Assembly (NCBI RefSeq): GCF_001440475.1
Contig: NZ_LLYB01000053.1
Location: 13,947 to 58,718 of the forward strand
Length of the DNA stretch: 44,772 nucleotides
Direction of reading: 5' to 3'
Source of the DNA: Bradyrhizobium lablabi
GTDB lineage: Bacteria; Pseudomonadota; Alphaproteobacteria; Rhizobiales; Xanthobacteraceae
The notes beneath the pieces were generated by a model that was given only the letters and a program-made list of their open reading frames with translations, searched no databases and was not told the origin of the DNA. Below are positions 10,701-16,963 of this stretch, in pieces. Within the stretch, counting starts at the first letter, position 1, and every line of letters starts with the position of its first letter. A program made the translations under genes and the position numbers.

Positions 10701-13700
10701 TTGACCAAAGCACCATGCGAGACGGCAACGCCCTTGGGCGTTCCCGTCGATCCCGACGTATAGATGACGTATGCCGTCTGCGCGGGGTGGATCACCGTAT
10801 CAGGCGGTTCACCTGGTGTTTCTTCGCGTGTCGCCTCAGCGTCCGCGTCGAGCACAAGGCAATCGAGAGCACGCGTTTCGGCCAACTTCTCGCCGGCCGC
10901 CAGCACGATTTCGATGCCGCCATCCTTCAGGATGCGCCTGACGCGCTCCCGCGGCCATTTCGGATCGAGCGGCACATAGGCGCCACCCGCCTTCAGCACG
11001 CCCAGCAGCGCAATGACGAAGGCCGGCGAGCGCTCGGTCCACAACGCAACCGGCACCTCACGCGTCACGCCCTTCCCGGCAAGCATATGCGCGATGCGAT
11101 TCGATCTTTGCTCGAGATCTGCAAAGGTCCAGGTCTCACTGCCGCATCGGACGGCAACCACGGCCTGCCTGTCGGCCGTCGCCACGCGGTGAAGACTGAT
11201 CACATCGGAGAATCCAAACGCGACGGTTTGGCTCTTCACGATCTGTCGGTTCGTATCCTCAATCACGAACTCCGATATTCGTCGCTCTACATTGTCAGCG
11301 ATCTCACGCAGCATCGAACCGAACTGCGTCGCCAGCCGCGCGATCGTCGGGGAATCGAAAAGATCGGTCGCGTAGTTGAAGGTCGCCTTCATGCCACCGG
11401 CGCCGTCGACGACATCAAGCGCGAGATCGAAATGCGAGCCCGCGAGATCCATGATGTCGATCTCGGCGGTGAGCCCTTCGACACCGTCGAAGCCGCGCGG
11501 CGCCGTCATGTAATTGAACTTGGCCTGGAACAGCGGGTTGTGGCCGCCGCTGCGTTCGGGACGAAGGCCGTCGACCAGCATTTCAAAGGGCAGATCCTGA
11601 TGCGACAGCGCTTCGATCACCGATTCCTTGACCTGCTGCAGCAGGCTCGGAAACGTCGCGTCATCGGCAATCTCGGCGCGCAGCACCAGCGTGTTGACGA
11701 AACATCCGATCAGACGTTCGAGCTGCGCATGCCGGCGTCCCGCGACCGGCACGCCGACGCGCAGATCGTTCTGCCCGGTATAGCGATAGAGCAGCGCCTG
11801 ATACGCCCCGAGCAGCAGCATGAAGACGCTGACGCGATGTTTTGTAGCAATCTCCCGAAGCCGCGCAGCCAGCGCGCCGTCGATTGCAAGGCCAATCGTA
11901 TCCCCGGCATGGCTTTGCGTCGCCGTTCGCGGCCTGTCGTGAGGCAAAGCCAGAACCGGGTGCACATCGCCGAGCTTCGCGCGCCAATAGGCGAATTGCC
12001 GGTCGCCCTCGCCGCCCGCGAGCCAATTTCGTTGCCAGGCCGCGAAATCGGCATATTGAACCATCTGCAGCGGCGGTGCGCCCGTGTCCTGCCCGATGGC
12101 GCCACGGTAGAGCCCGGCCAGCTCTTCGAGCATGACGTCCAGCGACCAGCCGTCGACGACGATGTGATGCGACAGCAGCAGCAGCTCATGCGCGTCATCG
12201 GCGAGCTGAAGCAACGCCGCCCGCAACAGCGGCCCGTTCACGAGGTCGAACGGTTTTCCGAGTTCGGACCGCCTGAGCTCCGCAGCATGTTCGTTGCGGT
12301 CGCGCGCGGGATACGCGCGGAGATCCTCATGCCTGATACCAACGTTCATGGTGTCGTGGATGACCTGCGTTGCGCGGCCATCTCTGGCGACAAACGTCGT
12401 GCGCAGCACCTCGTGGCGCCGGACGATCTCGCCGATCGCGTGCGACAAGGCGGCATGATCGAGCCGTCCCTTCAGGCGGATCGTGCTGGCAACGGTATAG
12501 GCCGTCCCGGTGGAATCCATATTCCAGAGGAACCACAGCCGCTCCTGCGCGTGCGACAGTGCCGCGCGATCGGCGGCCGTTGTCCGCGGGATCGGCGGCA
12601 GCGCCCGCCCTGCGCCGGTCCGTGCCAGGCCATCGATATGGCCGGCGAAGGCTGCGAGCGTCGGCGTGTCGAAGAAACTGCGCAGCTCCAATTCCACGCT
12701 GAAGCGTTCGCGAATCGCGGCGGCGACCTGGCCGGCCGTGATCGAGTTTCCGCCCAGCACGAAGAAATCATCCTCGCGGTGCACGGCCCTGACGCCGAGC
12801 GCATCGCACCAGATCGAGGCCACGGCACGCTCGGTATCGGTCGCCGGCGCCGTCAACGGAACGCCGTCGCGGCGGCGCCCCCTCTCGAACACCATGAAGC
12901 TGTCGAGCGTATTGTCGGCCAGGCGCGACGCGCAGGCCGAACGCTGCAGCTTGCCACTGGTCGTCAGCGGCATCGCTTGCGGATTCAACAGGACGATCAC
13001 GGCCGGATATTCCTGCGCCTGCCGCAGCACCGCCTCGCCGACCGCATGCGCAAGCACCTCGGGATCGCTGCGCTTGAGCACGGTACGGCTGAACTCCGCC
13101 GCGACACCGATGCCTTCCCGTCCGTCGATCTCGACCGCAAAGGCAGCAACCCGCCCCTTGCGGACAGACTCCACACCGGCTTCGACCGCCTGTTCGACAT
13201 CCGTCGGATAGGCGTTCTGCCCTCGAACGATCAGGAGATCCTTGAGCCGGCCGGTGACGACCAGCGCGCCTTCCCTGATGAAGCCGATATCACCGGTGCG
13301 CAGCCAGCGCATGCCGTCTCGCTCGACGAAGGCTTTCTGCGTCGCTTCCGGATTGTTCCAGTATCCAGCCGCGACACTCGGACCGGCAACCCAGATCTCG
13401 CCCACTTCGTCCGCGTCGGCTGCGGCCGACCCATCGACGCGCATGATGCGCGTGGCATGATCGGCAACCGTTTGGCCGCATTCCACGAGGTCAGTGCCCG
13501 CATCGGCGTTCGCGACACGGCCTGCGGCAAGCGCCGCCGTATCGAGCGTATGGCTGACGGTCTCGGTAATAAGTTCACCGGCGCTCACCAGCAGCGTCGC
13601 CTCGGCCAGGCCGTAGCAGGCGGTCAGCGCACGCCGATCGAACCCGGTCCGCTCGAACCGGTCTCCGAACCGCCTGAGCGTGGTCTTGCGGACGAATTCC

Positions 13701-14566
13701 GAGCCGGAGAATGCGAACCGCCAACGGCTGAGGTCGAGCCGACGAAGCGTTTCATCGGAAATGCGATCGGCGCACAACGCGTAGGCAAAGTCGGGCCCGC
13801 CGCTGAGCGTGCCGCCGTGACGGCCGATCGCCTCCAGCCAGCGCCGCGGCCGCTCGAGAAAATTGCGCGGCGACATCAGGACGGCGGTAAAGCCCGTGAA
13901 CAGCGGATTGAGCAGCCCGCCGATCAATCCCATGTCGTGATAGAGCGGCAGCCAGCTTACGAAGACATCATCTGATGTTCCGCCCGCCACGGCCTGGATC
14001 GCCTTCTCATTGGCCGTCAGATTTTCATGCGAGACGCACACGCCCTTCGGCTGCGATGTCGAGCCTGAGGTGTATTGCAGGAAGGCGATGGTGTCGGCCG
14101 CAGGTCGCGTCTCGCGCCATTCCGGCGCCGTTTCAAGCGGGATCGTTTCCACCGCAATGATCTGGACGTTGGCCAGTTCGGGCAACGCTGCTTCCACGGC
14201 CGAACGCAGTGCCGTCTCCACCAGGATGAAGCGCGGCGCCGCATCGCGCAGAATGCCGTTGAGCCGTCCCGCATAACGTTCGGGCCCGCCCTCCGGCGGA
14301 TACGCCGGGACCGCGATCACGCCCGCATACAGACAGGCGTAGAAGGCCACGGCATAGTTGATCCCGCTCGGCAGCAGGATCACCGCCCGCTCGCCCGAGC
14401 CGTTCAACGCCTGCAACCGGGCCGCGACCGATCTGATCCGCGAATCGAGCGCGGCAAAGCTCAGCTCGTCGGCGACATCGTCGCCTTCCAGGAAACGCAA
14501 CGCCACCTTATTCGGGCGCACCGCGGCGTGTTCGCGCAATCGTTCGACAAGGTTGTCGTTGTGCAT
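4796..14566 (-). CDS. Nonribosomal peptide synthetase, loading subunit: FAAL-PCP-C-A(Asp)-PCP-E-C-A-PCP
   Basis: About 3256 aa. Residues 1-575 form a fatty acyl-AMP ligase (YTSGSTSQPKG, then WLPLYHDMGLIGG), which adenylates a fatty acid and loads it onto PCP1 (LGGNSI, Ser near 606). Next come C1 (HHIVVDGWS, ~802); A1 (~1110-1605); PCP2 (LGGDSI, ~1662); an epimerase (HHLVIDGVSW ~1859, EGHGRE, NYLGRFD); C2 (HHHIFVDGWS, ~2335) of the type that follows epimerases; A2 (~2595-3110); and PCP3 (LGGHSLL, ~3193). By eye the A1 code is D-L-T-K-I-G-H-V-G, matching aspartate codes. A2 is D-I-E-F-I-G-A-I-A within FDIAHERW; Glu at the third position suggests a basic substrate, but I cannot assign it. The chosen ATG (14566) has AGGA about ten bases upstream; an in-frame ATG at 14611 is possible. 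Inferred product start: acyl-D-Asp (probably beta-hydroxylated)-basic residue. Confidence 0.95.
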   Translation of the reverse strand: MHNDNLVERLREHAAVRPNKVALRFLEGDDVADELSFAALDSRIRSVAARLQALNGSGERAVILLPSGINYAVAFYACLYAGVIAVPAYPPEGGPERYAGRLNGILRDAAPRFILVETALRSAVEAALPELANVQIIAVETIPLETAPEWRETRPAADTIAFLQYTSGSTSQPKGVCVSHENLTANEKAIQAVAGGTSDDVFVSWLPLYHDMGLIGGLLNPLFTGFTAVLMSPRNFLERPRRWLEAIGRHGGTLSGGPDFAYALCADRISDETLRRLDLSRWRFAFSGSEFVRKTTLRRFGDRFERTGFDRRALTACYGLAEATLLVSAGELITETVSHTLDTAALAAGRVANADAGTDLVECGQTVADHATRIMRVDGSAAADADEVGEIWVAGPSVAAGYWNNPEATQKAFVERDGMRWLRTGDIGFIREGALVVTGRLKDLLIVRGQNAYPTDVEQAVEAGVESVRKGRVAAFAVEIDGREGIGVAAEFSRTVLKRSDPEVLAHAVGEAVLRQAQEYPAVIVLLNPQAMPLTTSGKLQRSACASRLADNTLDSFMVFERGRRRDGVPLTAPATDTERAVASIWCDALGVRAVHREDDFFVLGGNSITAGQVAAAIRERFSVELELRSFFDTPTLAAFAGHIDGLARTGAGRALPPIPRTTAADRAALSHAQERLWFLWNMDSTGTAYTVASTIRLKGRLDHAALSHAIGEIVRRHEVLRTTFVARDGRATQVIHDTMNVGIRHEDLRAYPARDRNEHAAELRRSELGKPFDLVNGPLLRAALLQLADDAHELLLLSHHIVVDGWSLDVMLEELAGLYRGAIGQDTGAPPLQMVQYADFAAWQRNWLAGGEGDRQFAYWRAKLGDVHPVLALPHDRPRTATQSHAGDTIGLAIDGALAARLREIATKHRVSVFMLLLGAYQALLYRYTGQNDLRVGVPVAGRRHAQLERLIGCFVNTLVLRAEIADDATFPSLLQQVKESVIEALSHQDLPFEMLVDGLRPERSGGHNPLFQAKFNYMTAPRGFDGVEGLTAEIDIMDLAGSHFDLALDVVDGAGGMKATFNYATDLFDSPTIARLATQFGSMLREIADNVERRISEFVIEDTNRQIVKSQTVAFGFSDVISLHRVATADRQAVVAVRCGSETWTFADLEQRSNRIAHMLAGKGVTREVPVALWTERSPAFVIALLGVLKAGGAYVPLDPKWPRERVRRILKDGGIEIVLAAGEKLAETRALDCLVLDADAEATREETPGEPPDTVIHPAQTAYVIYTSGSTGTPKGVAVSHGALVNYVQAFLQSLQPQPSATMAMVSTVAADLGHTVLFGALASGVTLHLLSPEAVFDADAFAQTMRDGDVGILKIVPSHLRGLLQAQRSADLLPRDALILGGEACDAALLDDIRQLRPQCRILNHYGPTETTVGAVTHECETVDENGPIPIGLPLANLRAHVLDDAFNEVPIGVTGELYIGGAGVARGYRGAAGLTAERFVPDPFGPAGERLYRTGDRVRCDQAGRLIFLGRTDDQIKLRGYRIELGEVSRAIKALQGIDDAVAIARAIGANAERQELVAYCVPASGGTLRPEAIKQQLAAVVPEYMVPSHIIIMQRLPLTPNGKVDRKGLPEPTEATAAPSYAAPVGDTEEAIAVVWCEVLGRDRIGRNDNFFELGGDSILSLQIIARLRKRGIRLTPKQIFGQQTIAALATVAVVAAAPAAKKEKPDTQAAAGGDPAPGMRHLLPIQTRFFAEDISNRNHWNQAVLLISQPRIDWETLRRALAAIVDQHDALRLRFKQANGAWQAEQGAPPALSELLWLHADVGDVAQVTALASAAQESLSLSSGPLLRAVGMDLADGSQRLLLAIHHLVIDGVSWRILLEDLASVYDQLKQGGAVTLTSKSDSYASWGERLHAYATTAELADELPFWLNCGAGASLPCDDDHGGIDLVGDGEEVSLVFDAEMTSRLLEEAPSAYRTQVNDLLLASMARAVARWSRREDVTVELEGHGREDMFAGADVSRTVGWFTTAFPVRLQGASGDDAPLIKAVKERLRAIPNRGFGYGVLRHLGSEAQRHALAQLAEPQVVFNYLGRFDGSIGASSRFAFASESAGPSRSPSAPMRGWLNITGLVRDGRLHLSFGYGRKRYRRETVERLAGLYETALRELVAHCCSGTSGLTPSDVALSGLGQADLDRLGAALDLRGIEDIYPLSPMQQGMLFHALRDGDNDAYVNQVGLELFGFDADKLRAAWQAMSDRHAALRTGFVWQNLSGAAQQVVYRHVAVPFVEEDWRQRAAALERSGERAGLDAALAEVSRRERAQGFDVAQPPLQRVRLIRLDDERHWLIWTHHHIFVDGWSSARLVAEVLQHVNGSSLPAVQGSYRDYIAWLQGRDHAGAEKFWRDALAGLETPTLLANTLATSRTSEAEGHGSIALAVNAELTERLKAFAKHERVTLNTLIQGAWAQLLRRHSGQAAVSFGVTVSGRPAELPGSEEMVGLFINTLPIVDAPSPQAGVGDWLRQLQEQNLALREHGWTPLYEIQRLAGHAGQTLFDSLLVFENYPIDESLRRTGESGPRLGRVDHVTPTNYALAVAVFAGSDRLNLEFNYDRIRFDEAAIRRLRDMLQGLLERIAADADRPLGQLGSAAGDEARRVLNWSRAEHLASPASHIGIVAHIEAQAAQAPSAVAMVWGDQRVSYGELNARANQLARRLRRWNVGPDRLVGIALPRSPVMTIALLAVLKAGGGYLPLDPDYPAERLAHMLRDSGARLVLTQSALLEPLAPVLHETGVEVCCTDEPSPLAGDDTGNPNIEIHPDSLAYVIYTSGSTGKPKGVAVAHGPLAMHCEAIGRLYRMTSKDREFQTASINFDIAHERWLVPLMTGGSLVLPSRPGLLIDDLVSEIERHSVSTIFLPPAYVDQLSAALWQTGRRLAIRACIVGGEAWSDTGIKALRQAADVDLLVNAYGPTETVIAPTAWPVDDAALTSGQAAPIGRPVGNRSAYILDADLNIVPVGVTGELFIGGTGLARGYLNRGALTAERFIPDPFGDNGARLYRTGDLARWRADGVIEYIGRADQQVKIRGFRIELGEIEARLLEQRGVRAAAVVAHESRTGRQLVAYVSGEPVLDGSALRDALSVILPDYMVPATIVALEQLPLTPNGKIDRRALPAPDEDALARRFHEAPEDEIEIALAKIWAELLGVDRVGRHDHFFELGGHSLLAVRVLSRVSQEIGVSIAVSDLFAHPDLASFARVVSIRLIEQEFDAEELQELIAAGQ

Positions 14567-14633
14567 CTTCCCAAAATCCTGTCCGAACGCGAACCGAGAC
14601 TCCCTGACCATCGGGCTGATGAATGCCTTCAGA

Positions 14634-15602
14634 TCAGCTCCGCCGATGGGCTTCCGCCATCGCGACGATCACCTTGCGCGGCCCCTTGAACGGTGCCCGG
14701 GCATGCGCGGTCAGCATGTTGTCGAGCATCACCACGTCGCCGGCGTGCCAGGGAAAACTGAGCTTGTGTTTCTCGAGCACGCCGCGGACGGTGGACAGCG
14801 TTTCATCGTCGATCGGAGATCCGTCGCCGTAGAAGACATTGCGCGGCAGGTCGACCTCGTCACCGACCACGTCGAGCAGGCTCTCGCGCACCTCCGGCTC
14901 GAGGTTCGAGACGTGGAACAGATGCGCCTGATTGAACCAGACCCACTCTCCCGTCACCGGATGGCGCGCCGTGCCCTGGCAGACCTGGCGCGTGCGAAGC
15001 TCGCCATCTTCCTTCCACTCGCATTCGATGTCATGGCCGGCGCAGTAAGCCTCGACGTCCGATTTGGAGTCGGTGCCGAATACCTGCTGCCAATCGACAT
15101 CGAGGCTGTTGCCGTAGTTGCGCACATACATCACGCCCTGCTCAGTGAAGCGCTCCCGAATCGCCGGCGGCATGTCGCGATAGATGGCGCGGCTGTCGGC
15201 GATCGGCGTCTCGCCGCCCTCCAGCGCCGGCTGCATGCAGTAGAACCAGATCTTCATCGGCCAATCGCGCGTATAGGCCTGCTCGTTATGCAGCGGGATA
15301 TGCTGGTGCGGCGGATATTCCGTGGACGTGTAGACCCCCGAGGTGACCTGCGAACGCGGCGTCGATCCAAACTCATAGGTCAGTAGCGGATGACCGAAAC
15401 CAGCCGCGAAGGCCCGAAACGCATCGGGACCGTCGAGCGAGAAGTCGCGAAACACGAGGCCGCCGCAATCGGTCAGATGCCGGTCGATGGTCTCGCGCAG
15501 CATGGGCAGCGCTTCGCCGAGCGGCTGCCCGGCCGTGTCGGCCCTGAGCAGCAACGGAAGACTTCTGCCCTCAAGGAGTGGCTGGACGGAGAACGCGCTC
15601 AT
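14634..15602 (-). CDS. SyrP-like Fe(II)/2-oxoglutarate dioxygenase, probable aspartyl beta-hydroxylase
   Basis: This 322-aa protein belongs to the TauD/clavaminate-synthase-like superfamily and resembles SyrP, which beta-hydroxylates carrier-bound aspartate in syringomycin synthesis. The iron site is readable: HNE in IPLHNEQAY gives His-x-Glu, the distal His lies in MLTAHARAPF near the C-terminus, and the following GPRK supplies the likely 2-oxoglutarate-binding Arg. The ATG at 15602 is preceded by GGAG at eight bases and is preferred over an in-frame TTG at 15626. Its 5' end overlaps the thioesterase by about 30 bases, and the NRPS follows directly. Since NRPS module 1 has an Asp-type code, hydroxylation of PCP2-bound Asp is the natural role, giving a bidentate Fe(III) ligand. 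Asparagine or another residue as substrate cannot be excluded. Confidence 0.85.
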   Translation of the reverse strand: MSAFSVQPLLEGRSLPLLLRADTAGQPLGEALPMLRETIDRHLTDCGGLVFRDFSLDGPDAFRAFAAGFGHPLLTYEFGSTPRSQVTSGVYTSTEYPPHQHIPLHNEQAYTRDWPMKIWFYCMQPALEGGETPIADSRAIYRDMPPAIRERFTEQGVMYVRNYGNSLDVDWQQVFGTDSKSDVEAYCAGHDIECEWKEDGELRTRQVCQGTARHPVTGEWVWFNQAHLFHVSNLEPEVRESLLDVVGDEVDLPRNVFYGDGSPIDDETLSTVRGVLEKHKLSFPWHAGDVVMLDNMLTAHARAPFKGPRKVIVAMAEAHRRS

Positions 15603-16326
15603 GATCCTCGCTCCGATGCAAGCCAATCGATCGCCCCGATTGCCGGGCCAGCGCCGTGCCGATCAGGTCGATCAGTTCAGCCTGCTGCGTGTGAATGAAG
15701 AAGTGATGCCCCGGCAGCATATGAAGCGTGAATGACGCCGAGGTCTCGCGGCCCCAGGCCTGCAGCGCTTCGCGGCTGGTCTCGTCGTCAACGCCGCCAA
15801 AGACGTGCACAGGGCACGGCAACGGTGGCCGCGGCCGGTAGAGATAGGCGCCGCACATCAGGAAGTCGGCGCGAAGCACCGGCAGGGCCGATCGCATCAG
15901 CTCCGGGTTCGACAGCACCTCCTCCGGCGTGCCCCGCAGGTTGCGCAATTCCCGCAGCAACGCCTCGTCGCTCAGGGGCTCGCGCCATTTGCTGCCGTCT
16001 CGAACGGCCGGCGCCTCCGCGCCCGAGGCAAAGAGCATGGCTGGTGCCGGCGCGCCGCGATCGATCAGGCTGTGCGCGAGTTCGAAGGCAATCACGGCAC
16101 CAAGGCTGTGCCCGAACAGCGCGTAAGGCGCGTCAAGCTGTGCGCCAAGTTCGCGGGCGAGCTGCGAGGCAAGCACGCGCGGATCGGTCACCGGCGGCTC
16201 GTCCATGCGCGCGCCGCGCCCGGGCCACTCCACCGGTTGGACATCGATCCACGACGGCAGAAGCCTGCGCCACCGCGCATAGATCATGGCGCTGCCGCCG
16301 GAGTAAGGCAGACAAAGAAGCCGCAT
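15571..16326 (-). CDS. Type II thioesterase (alpha/beta hydrolase) of the NRPS operon
   Basis: About 251 aa. The N-terminus MRLLCLPYSGGSAMIYARW, the nucleophile elbow ALFGHSLGAVIAFELA (Ser in GHSLG), the acid-containing HVFGGVDDETS and the catalytic His in LPGHHFFIH are those of the GrsT/TesA-type stand-alone thioesterases. These clear misloaded or stalled acyl groups from PCP domains. I chose the ATG at 16326 because the family usually begins just before this LPYSGG segment. A TTG at 16353 overlaps the MbtH stop and would add nine residues. The gene sits between the MbtH-like gene and the hydroxylase, with overlaps on both sides or short spacing, and so is part of the same transcript. The substrate is the NRPS itself, not a free metabolite. 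Confidence 0.9.
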   Translation of the reverse strand: MRLLCLPYSGGSAMIYARWRRLLPSWIDVQPVEWPGRGARMDEPPVTDPRVLASQLARELGAQLDAPYALFGHSLGAVIAFELAHSLIDRGAPAPAMLFASGAEAPAVRDGSKWREPLSDEALLRELRNLRGTPEEVLSNPELMRSALPVLRADFLMCGAYLYRPRPPLPCPVHVFGGVDDETSREALQAWGRETSASFTLHMLPGHHFFIHTQQAELIDLIGTALARQSGRSIGLHRSEDHERVLRPATP

Positions 16327-16349
16327 CGAAAGATCAAGGCTCCGTTGGC

Positions 16350-16577
16350 TCAAGCCGACTGCTGTGGCGCCGTCTCATCCATGAATTTTCGCAAGGTCAA
16401 CGGGCGCATGTCGGTCCACACCTGCTCGATGTGATCGAGACATTCCTTCTTGCTGCCCGTCTTGCCCGCCGCTTTCCAACCGTTCGGAATTTCCTTGAAC
16501 GTCGGCCAGATCGAGTATTGCTCTTCGTGATTGATAACGACGGTGAAGGTGACGTCGTCTCTGTCGAACACCATCAT
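16350..16577 (-). CDS. MbtH-like protein
   Basis: A 75-aa protein with the MbtH signature: [10 protein letters not shown] in the first third, then [23 protein letters not shown] with the conserved Trp and Gly, and a late W (VWTDMRPL). MbtH-like proteins bind and stabilise NRPS adenylation domains and are often essential for amino-acid activation. Two ATGs lie in tandem (16577 and 16574); GAGGGG sits about seven bases before the first. It is the first gene of the NRPS operon, so the promoter for the whole 16-kb transcript must lie in 16578-16899. Assignment is secure. Which A domains it serves cannot be told from sequence. Confidence 0.93.
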   Translation of the reverse strand: MMVFDRDDVTFTVVINHEEQYSIWPTFKEIPNGWKAAGKTGSKKECLDHIEQVWTDMRPLTLRKFMDETAPQQSA

Positions 16578-16716
16578 TGGTTCGGCCCCTCTTCAGAAAA
16601 ACGAAAGCAATGACGTTTGACTAAGTCAGAAGCAAATGATGGTCAAAGCAATATCGGCGCCGAAGTTTTTAATAGCTCCAAGTTGGCGATTGCGCGACAC
16701 GATACAACCTCCGCGC

Positions 16717-16736
16717 TTGCGCACCGTTGCGCACCG
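16717..16736. repeat. Tandem 10-base repeat (TTGCGCACCG x2)
   Basis: Two exact head-to-tail copies of TTGCGCACCG lie about 140 bases upstream of the MbtH-like start. Direct repeats at this spacing, one helical turn apart, often bind an activator, but I recognise no known regulator for this sequence. It may simply be chance. Confidence 0.4.
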
Positions 16737-16800
16737 ACAAGTCACTGATTTGCAAAACGATCCGCAGTTTCTTGCAATTCTAGTGCGGGACTTCGGAACA

Positions 16801-16819
16801 ATTTTCGAGATTCGAAAAT
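16801..16819. promoter_or_regulatory. Perfect 8-3-8 inverted repeat, candidate operator
   Basis: ATTTTCGA-GAT-TCGAAAAT is a perfect palindrome with a 3-base centre. The arm length and spacing resemble dimeric iron regulators of the Fur/Irr type, although the sequence differs from the Irr box I know. It lies about 225 bases upstream of the NRPS operon, between it and the receptor. The regulator is unknown. Confidence 0.45.
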
Positions 16820-16899
16820 CGCACATCGGGTGCTCGGAGAATCTTTCATCACATTGTCATCAATTTCGATAAGTGAACTTTTGTGACAAAGCAGATCAA

Positions 16900-16930
16900 A
16901 GAAAAACCGCCGCGGACGAAATCCGCGGCA
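16900..16930 (-). terminator. Rho-independent terminator of the TonB receptor gene
   Basis: On the minus strand an 8-bp GC stem (arms 16922-16929 and 16909-16916, GCCGCGGA type) with a 5-base loop is followed by GGTTTTTCTTT. It lies about 35 bases after the receptor stop, so the receptor and the NRPS operon are mostly separate transcripts. Confidence 0.8.
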
Positions 16931-16963
16931 GCTTGCATAGCAAGCGATGAGAACGGTGGGCGT

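Larger units (their letters stand above)
16578..16899. promoter_or_regulatory. Intergenic region carrying the NRPS operon promoter
   Basis: I see no gene in these 322 bases. They lie between the receptor terminator and the first NRPS-operon gene, so they must hold the minus-strand promoter of the siderophore operon. The stretch is clearly more AT-rich than its surroundings. It contains a perfect 8-3-8 inverted repeat at 16801-16819 and a tandem 10-base repeat at 16717-16736, listed separately. I could not pick a convincing sigma-70 -35/-10 pair, so an alternative sigma factor or activator-dependent promoter is possible. Confidence 0.5.
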
